Below are positions 7,153 to 15,738 of a stretch of DNA of 44,063 nt, in pieces; within the stretch, counting starts at the first letter, position 1; each line of letters starts with the position of its first letter. The notes below the pieces were generated by a model, which made no database searches, had not been told where the DNA came from, and was given only the letters and a program-made list of their open reading frames with translations. This DNA is from JAAGZL01 sp050288625 (lineage in GTDB: Bacteria > Pseudomonadota > Gammaproteobacteria > Chromatiales > Chromatiaceae), in assembly GCA_050288625.1 (NCBI GenBank), contig JBNKEE010000019.1:1-44063 (forward strand). Reading direction: 5' to 3'. A program made the translations under genes and the position numbers.

Positions 7153-9726
7153 ATGCGAATGGATAGATTAACCAGTAAATTGCAGATGGCCCTGGCTGAT
7201 GCCCAGAGCATGGCGGTGGGACGCGATCACCAATTTATCGAACCGGCGCACCTGATGGCGGCCCTGCTGGATCAAGAAGGTGGCAGTGTGCGTCACCTTC
7301 TGATGCAGGCAGATGTGAACGTGAACCAATTGCGCTCAGGTCTGGGAGATATGCTGGACCGTCTTCCCAGCGTGCAGGGTGCTGCCGGTGATCTGCATAT
7401 TTCCAATGATCTGGGGCGGTTGCTGAATCAGACCGACAAGCTTTCACAGCAGCGCAAGGACAGCTATATCTCCAGCGAACTGTTTGTATTGGCAGCAGTG
7501 GAAGACCAGAGCGGCCTGGGTGATCTGTTGCGCAAGTCCGGGGCCAGTAAGGAGGCAGTAGAGAAGGTGGTGGACGATCTGCGCGGGGGTCAGTCCGTGG
7601 ATGATCCCAATGCCGAGGATCAGCGCCAGGCCCTGGAGAAGTACACCATAGACCTGACCGAGCGGGCCGAGCAGGGTAGGCTGGACCCGGTGATCGGACG
7701 CGACGATGAGATACGTCGCACCATCCAGGTATTGCAGCGCCGTACCAAGAATAATCCGGTGCTGATAGGCGAACCCGGCGTGGGGAAGACAGCCATCGTG
7801 GAAGGCCTGGCCCAGCGCATCGTAAACGGCGAGGTACCGGAGGGGATCAAACACAAACGTTTACTCTCTTTGGATCTGGGGGCACTGATCGCCGGTGCCA
7901 AGTTTCGCGGTGAGTTTGAAGAGCGCCTTAAGGCTCTGCTGAACGACCTAGCCAAACAGGAGGGACAGATTATCCTGTTTATCGACGAGTTGCATACCAT
8001 GGTAGGCGCGGGTAAGGCCGAGGGCGCTATGGATGCGGGCAACATGCTCAAGCCGGCCCTGGCCCGGGGTGAACTCCACTGCGTGGGCGCCACTACCCTG
8101 GACGAGTATCGCAAATATGTAGAGAAAGATGCCGCATTGGAACGCCGCTTCCAGAAGGTACTGGTGGACGAACCCAGCGTGGAGGATACGGTGGCCATCC
8201 TGCGTGGTCTCAAGGAGCGCTATGAACTGCATCATGGGGTGGATATCACCGATCCCGCCATCGTGGCCGCCGCCTCCCTGTCCCATCGCTATATCACCGA
8301 CCGCCAGTTACCGGATAAGGCCATCGACCTGATCGACGAGGCAGCATCCCAGATCCGTATGGAGATCGACTCCATGCCGGAAGATATGGACCGTCTGGAG
8401 CGGCGTATGATCCAGCTCAAGATCGAACGCGAGGCCCTTGTCAAAGAGAAGGACGATGCATCCAAGCGGCGCCTGGAGGACCTGGAGGCCCAGATCAGCA
8501 AAGCGGAACAGGATTTCTCTGAGATGGACGAGGTATGGAAGTCGGAGAAGGCCGCGTTGCAGGGCACAACTCAGATCAAGGAGGAGTTGGAACGGGCGCG
8601 TCTGGATATGGAGACGGCGCGCCGGGCCGGAGATCTGACCCGCATGTCGGAACTGCAGTACGGCCGCATCCCGGAGTTGGAACGCCAGTTGGATATGGCG
8701 ACCCAGGCCGAGATGCAGGAGATGAAACTGCTGCGCAACAAGGTCACGGATGTGGAGATCGCAGACGTGGTCTCTAAGTGGACCGGCATCCCGGTCTCCA
8801 AGATGCTGGAGGGTGAGCGGGATAAACTGTTGCGTATGGAACAGGAAATAGGACAACGGGTGATCGGTCAGGAAGAGGGGATCAAGGCGGTATCCGACGC
8901 CATCCGCCGCTCTCGGGCCGGTCTATCAGATCCTTCCAAACCCAACGGTTCCTTCCTGTTTCTCGGACCAACTGGTGTAGGTAAGACCGAGCTGTGCAAG
9001 GCCCTGGCCTGGTTCCTGTTCGATACCGAAGAGGCTATGGTGCGCATAGATATGTCTGAGTTCATGGAGAAACACTCAGTGGCGCGTTTGATCGGTGCGC
9101 CTCCCGGTTATGTTGGTTACGAGGAGGGTGGCTACCTCACCGAGTCGGTACGTCGTAAACCCTATTCGGTGATCCTGTTGGATGAGGTGGAGAAGGCCCA
9201 TCACGATGTATTTAATGTGCTGCTGCAGGTGTTGGATGACGGTCGACTCACCGATGGTCAGGGGCGCACGGTGGATTTTCGCAACACCGTTATCGTCATG
9301 ACCTCAAATATCGGTTCCGAGATCATCCAGGAAAAGGCCGGAGAGGAAAATTACGACGATATGAAGCAGTCGGTCATGGAACTGGTAGGTCAACACTTCC
9401 GGCCCGAGTTCATCAACCGCCTGGACGACATCGTGGTATTCCATCCCCTGGGTCGGGAGCAGATTCGCGCAATCGCCGATATCCAGATCGGCTATCTGAA
9501 ACAGCGTCTGGCCGAGCGCGATATGGGGATAGAGATTACCGAGGCCGCACTGGATATGTTGGGTGAGGCTGGGTTCGATCCGGTCTATGGGGCCAGACCC
9601 CTGAAGCGCGCCATTCGGCAGCAGTTGGAGAATCCGCTGTCTCAGGAGATCCTGGCAGGACGCTTCGGCATAGACGATGTAATTAAAGTGGATGCAGGAC
9701 CGGATCGGTTGGTTTTCTCCAAATAG
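7153..9726 (+). CDS. clpB: ClpB disaggregase (Hsp104 family)
   Basis: This 857-aa AAA+ chaperone works with DnaK to solubilise protein aggregates. It has an N-terminal Clp repeat domain (1-~145), a first ATPase module with Walker A GEPGVGKT near residue 206, a coiled-coil middle domain (~405-525), and a second ATPase with GPTGVGKT near residue 605. Length matches the family (857 in E. coli). The start is supported by AGGAG 8 nt upstream and the end is complete. A consensus heat-shock promoter lies just ahead. Confidence 0.98.
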   Translation: MRMDRLTSKLQMALADAQSMAVGRDHQFIEPAHLMAALLDQEGGSVRHLLMQADVNVNQLRSGLGDMLDRLPSVQGAAGDLHISNDLGRLLNQTDKLSQQRKDSYISSELFVLAAVEDQSGLGDLLRKSGASKEAVEKVVDDLRGGQSVDDPNAEDQRQALEKYTIDLTERAEQGRLDPVIGRDDEIRRTIQVLQRRTKNNPVLIGEPGVGKTAIVEGLAQRIVNGEVPEGIKHKRLLSLDLGALIAGAKFRGEFEERLKALLNDLAKQEGQIILFIDELHTMVGAGKAEGAMDAGNMLKPALARGELHCVGATTLDEYRKYVEKDAALERRFQKVLVDEPSVEDTVAILRGLKERYELHHGVDITDPAIVAAASLSHRYITDRQLPDKAIDLIDEAASQIRMEIDSMPEDMDRLERRMIQLKIEREALVKEKDDASKRRLEDLEAQISKAEQDFSEMDEVWKSEKAALQGTTQIKEELERARLDMETARRAGDLTRMSELQYGRIPELERQLDMATQAEMQEMKLLRNKVTDVEIADVVSKWTGIPVSKMLEGERDKLLRMEQEIGQRVIGQEEGIKAVSDAIRRSRAGLSDPSKPNGSFLFLGPTGVGKTELCKALAWFLFDTEEAMVRIDMSEFMEKHSVARLIGAPPGYVGYEEGGYLTESVRRKPYSVILLDEVEKAHHDVFNVLLQVLDDGRLTDGQGRTVDFRNTVIVMTSNIGSEIIQEKAGEENYDDMKQSVMELVGQHFRPEFINRLDDIVVFHPLGREQIRAIADIQIGYLKQRLAERDMGIEITEAALDMLGEAGFDPVYGARPLKRAIRQQLENPLSQEILAGRFGIDDVIKVDAGPDRLVFSK

Positions 9727-9835
9727 CTATAGGGGTCACCGCTGTCACTGCAAGTATACTAGTTGTAATGCCATGATTGTTATGCCTAAAACAATACTCT
9801 GTTATCAGATAGGCATGAAAAACCAAAACAGCGGT

Positions 9836-9945
9836 CCCTTCTCCCCAGTGGGGAGAAGGACGGGATGAGGGGGAAATATTAATCAATGAGTTATTTCTCG
9901 AACATCCCCACACCCCAACCCTCTCTCCAAAGGGGAGAGGGGGTT
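9836..9945. repeat. Paired REP-like palindromes after clpB
   Basis: Two facing units of the same family as 1222-1313 fill the space between convergent clpB and hoxW. Unit 1 is a CCCTTCTCCCC / GGGGAGAAGG hairpin with a GGATGAGGGGG tail. Unit 2 is the reverse arrangement, ending CTCTCTCC-AAA-GGGGAGAGGG. Such a pair could form a long cruciform or a bidirectional transcript barrier. The remaining bases between 9727 and 9965 show no gene. Confidence 0.75.
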
Positions 9946-9965
9946 AGCGGAGCGGTCTTGCCTAC

Positions 9966-10463
9966 TTATTTTGCACAACTCATCCTAAGATGAGGCAGCC
10001 ACTGCTCCTGGGGCATGCTTAACAGATCTTGCAGGTATTTCCAGGCCAGATCCAATGCTGATCGGGTGTGTTGGCTAACGGATTTTCCCAGTTCAAACTC
10101 TTTCCCGCTGATATGCAGCATAAATGCCTCTGGTGCAGAGCTGCCATGGGTCTTTTCAAATAGATGCAATAACGCACCGGGAGAGACACTGTGAGTGGAA
10201 ATGCTGTTGTCAGGTTCGGCGGATATTCTTTCCAGATAGAATCCTTGCCTTGGTTTACAGCTGGCGTCAATAAACAGTACCGGGGTCTGGCTGCGCAGAT
10301 CCATTACATGCTCGATATTAAGCTGAAGATCTTCCTGCAACACTACTCCGTCTAGATTTAATTGCTGAATCTTTTCAGCAAGCACAGGACCGGCCGCATC
10401 ATCACCGCGACTGATGTTTCCCCAGGCCAATACTATAAGTGCGGGGTTATTCAAACTGTCCAC
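9966..10463 (-). CDS. hoxW: Hydrogenase maturation endopeptidase (HoxW/HycI type)
   Basis: A nickel-dependent checkpoint protease that trims the C-terminal tail of the large subunit after metal-centre assembly. It has the family motif GNxxRGDD (15-22) and candidate nickel ligands D22 or its neighbour, D66 (FIDASC) and H91 (STHSVSPG). The length is 165 aa. The start is GTG at 10463, inside the last codons of hoxH (17-nt overlap), so translation is coupled. Its position as last gene of the hox operon makes HoxH its substrate. Confidence 0.88.
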   Translation of the reverse strand: MDSLNNPALIVLAWGNISRGDDAAGPVLAEKIQQLNLDGVVLQEDLQLNIEHVMDLRSQTPVLFIDASCKPRQGFYLERISAEPDNSISTHSVSPGALLHLFEKTHGSSAPEAFMLHISGKEFELGKSVSQHTRSALDLAWKYLQDLLSMPQEQWLPHLRMSCAK

Positions 10464-11928
10464 TGGAGTTTTTAGTTAGTTGGTGTATTAATTCACCATT
10501 TGTGTGGCGTAATTCTACCTGCAAAGGCATCTTGCCCATGGCGTGGGTGGCGCAGGATAGACAGGGGTCATACGCCCTGATAGCGACTTCAATATTATTT
10601 AGCAGTGGCTCGGTGATGGTCTTCCCATTCATGTAGGTGCTGGCGACTTGGCGTATGGATTCGTTCATGGCCTGATTGTTACTTGTGGTTGATACGATCA
10701 GATTGGCCTTTTTGATAAGTTCATCATCGTCGATTTCGTAGTGGTGGAATAGGGTGCCTCTGGGCGCCTCTATTACGCCGATCCCCATATTGCGTCTCTC
10801 GCCCTTAACCACCAGGTCGGTGCCGAGTATTTCCGGATCGTTAAGCAGCAGTTCAATACTTTCAGCGCAATGTAGCAGCTCTATCATACGTGCCCAGTGG
10901 TAGGCCATGGTGGAGTGGACAGGTTTATCTGCACCGTAACTGCTGAACTCCTTGCGGGCAGACTCTGCCAGCGGTGTCGGAATAAAGTCACAATTATTCA
11001 CCCTTGCCAGTGGCCCGACCCGGTACCAGCCGTTTTCCATACCTTTCTCTATAAGGAACGGAAATTTCATATAGGACCAGCTTTTTACCTCTTCATGGAT
11101 ATGTTTGAAATACTCATTATCATCAACCTGATCAAAGATGATTTGACCCTCTTTGTCCTTGACCCTGATGGCGCCATCATAAAGTTCCAATCCTCCTCGA
11201 GGATTGACTAGGCTTAGATAATTGCTATCGATAGCGGCAAACTCGGCACTGGTCGGCAGGTTTTCAGTAAAGTAGTTATGTACCAGCTCAACGGCGCTTA
11301 TCGACCACTCTATTACCTGCTGTATATCCTTTAGTAAATATTCCCGGTCTTCTGGGGCCAGCGGTTTATTCATTCCGCCCGGGATTGCTCCGGTACCATG
11401 TACCCGTTTCCCACAGATCGCACGAATGATCTCCTGGCCATACTTTCTCAGCTTTACGCCTTGCATAGCCAGGTCAGGGTACTCTTTGATTACAGCGACA
11501 ACATTGCGCTTTTGGATATCACTTTCAAATCCAAATAGCAGATCCGGTGATGAAAGATGAAACAGGTGTAGGGCATGGCTCTGCAGTATCTGCCCGAAAT
11601 GCACCAGGTTGCGCAGTTTATCTGCCGTAGGGGTGATCTGATCGACGCCGGAGATCATATCGACCGCTTTACCGGCCGCCAGATGATGGCTTACCGGGCA
11701 GATACCGCACAGGCGTTGCACCAGGATCGGTATTTCCTGGAAAGGTCGTCCTTGAATGAAGCGTTCAAATCCTCTGAACTCAACGATATGCATTCTTACT
11801 TCCTTGATATTGTTATCGTCATCCGCCAACAAGGTTACTTTGCCGTGACCTTCAACCCTGGAAACGGGTTCTATCACATAACGATTGAGTTGTTCTCTGT
11901 TGTCTGCAGTCTCTAGGAAATCGCTCAT
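10447..11928 (-). CDS. hoxH: NAD-reducing [NiFe]-hydrogenase large subunit
   Basis: HoxH carries the NiFe active site of the cytoplasmic group 3d hydrogenase, which couples H2 oxidation to NAD+ reduction. The four nickel-ligating cysteines are visible: C74 and C77 in RLCGICPVSHH and C456 and C459 in DPCLSCATH. The 31 residues after H462 are the expected maturation tail removed by HoxW. The length of 493 aa is normal. It follows the hoxUY fusion by 28 nt. No hyp genes are in the window, so the Hyp maturation proteins must be encoded elsewhere. Confidence 0.96.
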   Translation of the reverse strand: MSDFLETADNREQLNRYVIEPVSRVEGHGKVTLLADDDNNIKEVRMHIVEFRGFERFIQGRPFQEIPILVQRLCGICPVSHHLAAGKAVDMISGVDQITPTADKLRNLVHFGQILQSHALHLFHLSSPDLLFGFESDIQKRNVVAVIKEYPDLAMQGVKLRKYGQEIIRAICGKRVHGTGAIPGGMNKPLAPEDREYLLKDIQQVIEWSISAVELVHNYFTENLPTSAEFAAIDSNYLSLVNPRGGLELYDGAIRVKDKEGQIIFDQVDDNEYFKHIHEEVKSWSYMKFPFLIEKGMENGWYRVGPLARVNNCDFIPTPLAESARKEFSSYGADKPVHSTMAYHWARMIELLHCAESIELLLNDPEILGTDLVVKGERRNMGIGVIEAPRGTLFHHYEIDDDELIKKANLIVSTTSNNQAMNESIRQVASTYMNGKTITEPLLNNIEVAIRAYDPCLSCATHAMGKMPLQVELRHTNGELIHQLTKNSSGQFE

Positions 11929-11956
11929 CAGGCTTCTCTTTTAGTGGTAACAGATT

Positions 11957-13225
11957 CTAGTCAAAATGCATAAGGTCATAGGACAGCTCTATATCTTCTC
12001 CGGCCAGTAATCCTGTAAGAATTTCCCAGAAGGCGCCAGCGGGTGGTGGACATCCCGGTAGAAAGAAATCAACTTTGACGATTTCATGTATGGGATGCAC
12101 CTTTTCCAGGATGTAAGGGATCTCCTTATCCGCAGGAATCTTAGGGTTTGCTACGCCAATTCCATCCATATAGGCTTCACGCAGACACTCTTCCACATCG
12201 ATACTGTTGCGAACAGCTGGAACGCCGCCATTAATGGCGCAGGAACCAACCGCTATCAGAATTTTACAGTTGGCCCGAAACTCTTTTAACACCTCAATAT
12301 TTTCAGTATTACATACACCGCCCTCAATCAGGCCGACATCGCAATCGGGGTCGCAATGTTCAATGTCGGTAAGAGGGGTACGGTTAAACTCCACAAACTC
12401 AATTAGATCAACAATCTTTTCATCGATGTCGAGGAAAGACATGTGACAACCAAAACAACCGGCCAGGGAGCAGGTGGCTAGCTTGACCTTGGTGCCTGGT
12501 TTTATATTCGGGGTTTCCTTCAATTTGTGGGTAACTACTTCGTCGCTGATCTTTTTTAGATCAAATGTTCTTTCACCAATAGGTTGGGTAAAAGCACCGT
12601 GTTTTTTCACAATACAACCAACCGGACAGATAGTTGCGCAACGGTCACTCAACTCAATAGTGGAATCCTTCAAGAGCCCGGTGTCTGAGGTCACCTTCAA
12701 CGATTTGTTTTCACTGCGTCCAGCAATACAAAATATGTCCTTCTTATCTTCGGTTCTGGATGCCCGGATACACAATTCGCAGTAGATGCAGCGATTGCGG
12801 TCGATTATCAGGTCCGGATGGCTGGCATCCAGGTTGCGCTGGGAATTAAACAGGGGAAATTGCAGGTTGGTCATACCTAGATGGTAAGCCATGGCTTGTA
12901 ACTGGCAATTACCACTTTGGGTACAGGAGGGACAATAGTGATTGCCTTCAACAAACAGCATCTGAGTCAGGAGTCTTCTCTGCTGATTCAGGTCGTCTGT
13001 ATTATTCTCTACTACCTGACCAGCCATGGCTGGGGTAGTGCAAGCGGATGCCTCCCGACCATTAATTCTGCAAGTACATAGTTTGCAGCTGCCATTAGCC
13101 TTAAAGTCAGGGTGGTAACAGATGTGAGGGATATAGATACCTGCCGCCTCTGCAGCCTCCATGATGGATTGCCCCTCTTTAAAAGGAATTGTCTGACCAT
13201 CAATTCTTATTTCATTTTCTTTCAA
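11957..13225 (-). CDS. hoxUY: HoxU-HoxY fusion: diaphorase Fe-S subunit joined to hydrogenase small subunit
   Basis: One 422-aa frame contains what are usually two proteins. Residues 1-~225 are HoxU: a [2Fe-2S] ferredoxin domain (C36, C47, C50, C62), the NuoG-type His-Cys site (H96, C98, C101, C107) and a ferredoxin-like cluster region (C146, C149, C152, C200). Residues ~247-422 are HoxY, with the proximal-cluster motif GCFGC (C257, C260), C329 in GSCA and C392 in PGCPPP. A ~25-residue hydrophilic linker joins them. The start is TTG at 13225, overlapping the hoxF stop. The gene name is my composite label. The reading frame is continuous with all expected cysteines, so a sequencing error is possible but not suggested. 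Confidence 0.9.
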   Translation of the reverse strand: MKENEIRIDGQTIPFKEGQSIMEAAEAAGIYIPHICYHPDFKANGSCKLCTCRINGREASACTTPAMAGQVVENNTDDLNQQRRLLTQMLFVEGNHYCPSCTQSGNCQLQAMAYHLGMTNLQFPLFNSQRNLDASHPDLIIDRNRCIYCELCIRASRTEDKKDIFCIAGRSENKSLKVTSDTGLLKDSTIELSDRCATICPVGCIVKKHGAFTQPIGERTFDLKKISDEVVTHKLKETPNIKPGTKVKLATCSLAGCFGCHMSFLDIDEKIVDLIEFVEFNRTPLTDIEHCDPDCDVGLIEGGVCNTENIEVLKEFRANCKILIAVGSCAINGGVPAVRNSIDVEECLREAYMDGIGVANPKIPADKEIPYILEKVHPIHEIVKVDFFLPGCPPPAGAFWEILTGLLAGEDIELSYDLMHFD

Positions 13226-15000
13226 TTCCCTGACTCCTGTTCCGCAATGATCTCTTTGGCTCTTTGTATTGCCGCTTCCACATCAAAGGATGGTTGATAT
13301 TCTTCACTGGTTAATCGTTTTCTGAAAGATTCGGGAAACTTCTGATAGGTTTCAAGCATCGGAACCGCTGCCCGTTGTCCCAGTCCACAATGGCACGCCT
13401 GGGTCATTAAATGATTCAATTCATGAATTTCTTTGATATCCAGATGTGCGCCGTGACCACTTGCAACTTTGTCGGCCATTTGCACCATTAATTTGGTCCC
13501 AACCCGGCAGGGGGTGCAGAAACCACAACTCTCATGAGCAAAGAAGTGGGTAAAATTTACCGCCCGCTCAAACATGTCCCTGCTGTTGTCGAAGATCATA
13601 AATGACCCGCCAGTATTTGCATCATCAAATGAGATTTCTTTAAAAAACTGTTCTGATGAAACCAGGGAACCACCTGCGCCACCTACCTGAACTGCCTGTG
13701 TGTCTTTAGCATGACATTTTTTGAGTATCTTCTTGATTGAAATGCCCAATGGAATTTCATAAATACCTGGTTTATCACAATCACCACTGATGCTTAATAT
13801 TTTCCAACCTATCGAATTGCCACCTTTGGCGAAGAGGTCAGGACCGTGTTCAATGATCCTTGCGGCATAGCAATAGGTTTCGACATTATTGACCACAGTT
13901 GGCTTGTTGAAATAGCCGTTGGTAACAGGGAATGGTGGTCGGACTCTAGGGATGCCACGCATCCCCTGGAGCGATTCAATCAAAGCTGACTCTTCACCGC
14001 AAACATAGGAACCGGCGCCCATCATTATTTCTATATCAAAATCAAAACCATCCTGGCCAAGAATCTTTTTACCCAGCAGATTATTATCACGCCGTTGCTG
14101 CAATATTTTTTGTAATTTCTCATGCAGAAAATGGTATTCATGGCGTAGGTAAATAAAGCCCTGTTTTGCACCGATGGTTGCCGCGCAAACAGTAATGCCG
14201 TCAACCACAGTGTCTGCATACTGATTGAGTAGTACCCGATCTTTAAAGGTGCCTGGTTCTCCTTCATCTGCATTACATACTACATAGCGTTCCGTCTCTT
14301 CTGTTGTGCGGGCAATATTCCACTTCATATGGGTCGGAAATCCCGCTCCCCCGCAACCCCTTAATCCTGACTTCTCCAGCTCACTGATTACGCCTTCAGG
14401 ACCTAGTTGTAAGGCTTTCCTTATGGCTTCACCCGTAATGGATCTTGTATCCAGTAGCGGGCCTTTTTTATGGATGGTGTCTTCCACCACAAACCATTCC
14501 TGGGGCCATTTATCGATAGTTATCCCTCGACTAACCAACTCTGCAATCTTATTTATTCGCTCAACATCAAGATTTCCGATAGCATAGCCATTTACCAGCA
14601 TGGCTGGACCCTGTTCACAAAGTCCGGTGCAAGATGTGGTATCAACGGTAACCCTATTATCCTCTCTAGTGATGCCTGGCTTGACGAATAACAGTTCACA
14701 TAACAATTGAACTAACTCATCACTACCCAGCATCTGATCTGTGATGCTGTTACTAAAGTAGATTTCGAAATCACCGGCATATCTGTCATGCAGAAAACGA
14801 TAGAAATCAATCTTGGACTGGATCTTCATCCTGGCCAGATCCAGTGCTTCTGATAGCTGCTTAATATCGTCCTGACTAATGTAATGTTGTGACAGTTGAA
14901 TGTTGCGCAGCATTTGTAAAACATATTTCTGCTGCTTGCCATACTGTTCCAGTTGGTTTTGTACGCCTGTTTTGATAGTGGTTACCATTTTCTTTTCCAT
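13222..15000 (-). CDS. hoxF: NAD-reducing hydrogenase diaphorase subunit HoxF
   Basis: HoxF binds FMN and NAD and is first in the operon. The N-terminal ~155 residues form a NuoE/HoxE-like thioredoxin-fold domain. They hold only C101 and the pair C124-x3-C128 (TSCTGLC), with no cysteine at the usual first pair. The NuoF-like part has GLRGCGGAGFP (213-222), FMN-site CNADEGEPGTFKDR (242-255) and a [4Fe-4S] set C492, C495, C498, C538. Length is 592 aa, close to the ~600 of known HoxF proteins with fused N-domain, and no separate hoxE is present. An alternative start is the ATG at 14988. Confidence 0.95.
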   Translation of the reverse strand: MEKKMVTTIKTGVQNQLEQYGKQQKYVLQMLRNIQLSQHYISQDDIKQLSEALDLARMKIQSKIDFYRFLHDRYAGDFEIYFSNSITDQMLGSDELVQLLCELLFVKPGITREDNRVTVDTTSCTGLCEQGPAMLVNGYAIGNLDVERINKIAELVSRGITIDKWPQEWFVVEDTIHKKGPLLDTRSITGEAIRKALQLGPEGVISELEKSGLRGCGGAGFPTHMKWNIARTTEETERYVVCNADEGEPGTFKDRVLLNQYADTVVDGITVCAATIGAKQGFIYLRHEYHFLHEKLQKILQQRRDNNLLGKKILGQDGFDFDIEIMMGAGSYVCGEESALIESLQGMRGIPRVRPPFPVTNGYFNKPTVVNNVETYCYAARIIEHGPDLFAKGGNSIGWKILSISGDCDKPGIYEIPLGISIKKILKKCHAKDTQAVQVGGAGGSLVSSEQFFKEISFDDANTGGSFMIFDNSRDMFERAVNFTHFFAHESCGFCTPCRVGTKLMVQMADKVASGHGAHLDIKEIHELNHLMTQACHCGLGQRAAVPMLETYQKFPESFRKRLTSEEYQPSFDVEAAIQRAKEIIAEQESGN

Positions 15001-15344
15001 ATTTCATTGCTGCCACTAAGCATAAGGATAGTCACTTTGAGGGGCTTTGCTATGTATAGAGTAGATTGCGTCCTGTTTGTTGTTTTCTTTAGAAAATTGG
15101 CTGTTATTCCATTCGGATAGTGGGGGGATGGTGTTTTGGTTATATGGGGCGGGGCATTGGTAGTGTTGGTTTGTCTATTTTCGTCATCCCTGCGAAGGCG
15201 GGACAAAAGCGCGTAGCGCGATGAACGCCCGACAGGGCAGCCCGAAGGGTGAGCGTAGCGAATAATCCAGTTCCCTCTCCCCTTGGGGGAGAGCACCCTA
15301 AAGGGCATAAAGGCTAGGGTGAGGGGGTGCTTTTAGCAAGTTCC
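15001..15344. other. Non-coding stretch upstream of hoxF holding dispersed repeats
   Basis: No gene is seen here. The hox promoter should lie in the first ~150 bp on the minus strand, but I find no convincing -35/-10 pair. From 15182 to 15269 runs a GC-rich dispersed element (CGTCATCCCTGCGAAGGCGGG at its left, AATAATCCAG at its right) rich in small palindromes such as GCGCGTAGCGC. From 15272 to 15327 lies one REP-like unit, CCCTCTCCCC-TT-GGGGGAGAG with a GGGTGAGGGGG tail. Here ~24 bp have been added inside the unit compared with the other copies. Confidence 0.6.
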
Positions 15345-15613
15345 GTAACCAGTTTCGCAGCTTATCTGGCTCGAAACCTTTCTCTTGCTTCTGCGCGTTA
15401 GCTGCGAGTCCCTTTCTTTTATGCACGTAAAAGAAAGGGACGAAAGAAAAACGCGCCCGGGTGTTCCACCCTGCGGGTACCCTGCGCTTCTCGTCGCCAG
15501 CGGGGCTCTTCCGACGGGATATCCCTATCCCGCGAAAGAGGACCGACATCCCTGTCGGTCCCCTATGGGCCATTCTCGCTTGCAACTGCGATGCTCGGTG
15601 TAACACACGGGGT
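15345..15613 (+). repeat. Long structured repeat, copy A
   Basis: A ~265-bp element running from a CAGTTTCGCAGC block to a GCTCGGTGTAACACACGGG end. It recurs almost intact in the opposite orientation at 32714-32978 and as a diverged copy at 32421-32700. It contains a 14-bp perfect hairpin (15408-15441, stem GTCCCTTTCTTTTA with 6-nt loop), a nested hairpin around CGGGATA-TCCC-TATCCCG (15514-15532) and a 9-bp hairpin GGACCGACA / TGTCGGTCC (15540-15561). Open frames on both strands are by-products of the repeat, not genes. Confidence 0.85.
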
Positions 15614-15623
15614 TGGTGAATCT

Positions 15624-15653
15624 CGTCATCCCGCGACTTGATCGCGGGATCCA
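15624..15653 (+). repeat. Short palindromic repeat (CCCGCGA..TCGCGGG type)
   Basis: A hairpin unit with arms CCCGCGA and TCGCGGG around CTTGA, bounded by GTCATC and ATCCA. Further copies are at 33915-33944 (same orientation, near identical) and 33000-33029 (opposite orientation, diverged). It lies 85 bp downstream of the TIR gene stop. Similar GGATCCCGCG palindromes are scattered in many proteobacterial genomes. Confidence 0.75.
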
Positions 15654-15738
15654 GGAGAGATGTATTTCAATCGAGTCTGACTCTATTGAGATTTATATTG
15701 AAACTATTGAAATCGCTATTGATCCTTTGATTAACTTG

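Noticed and set aside
15001..15120. Sigma-54 promoter upstream of hoxF (TGGCA near 15010 on the minus strand)
   Set aside because: The GG-N10-GC spacing and TTGCA element are missing, and the TGGCA is too close to the start.
15298..15606. Open frames on both strands within repeat copy A (and equivalents at 32722-32982 and 32752-32949)
   Set aside because: They match each other only because the DNA repeats. Hairpin-forming sequence with compensatory changes explains them better than protein coding.
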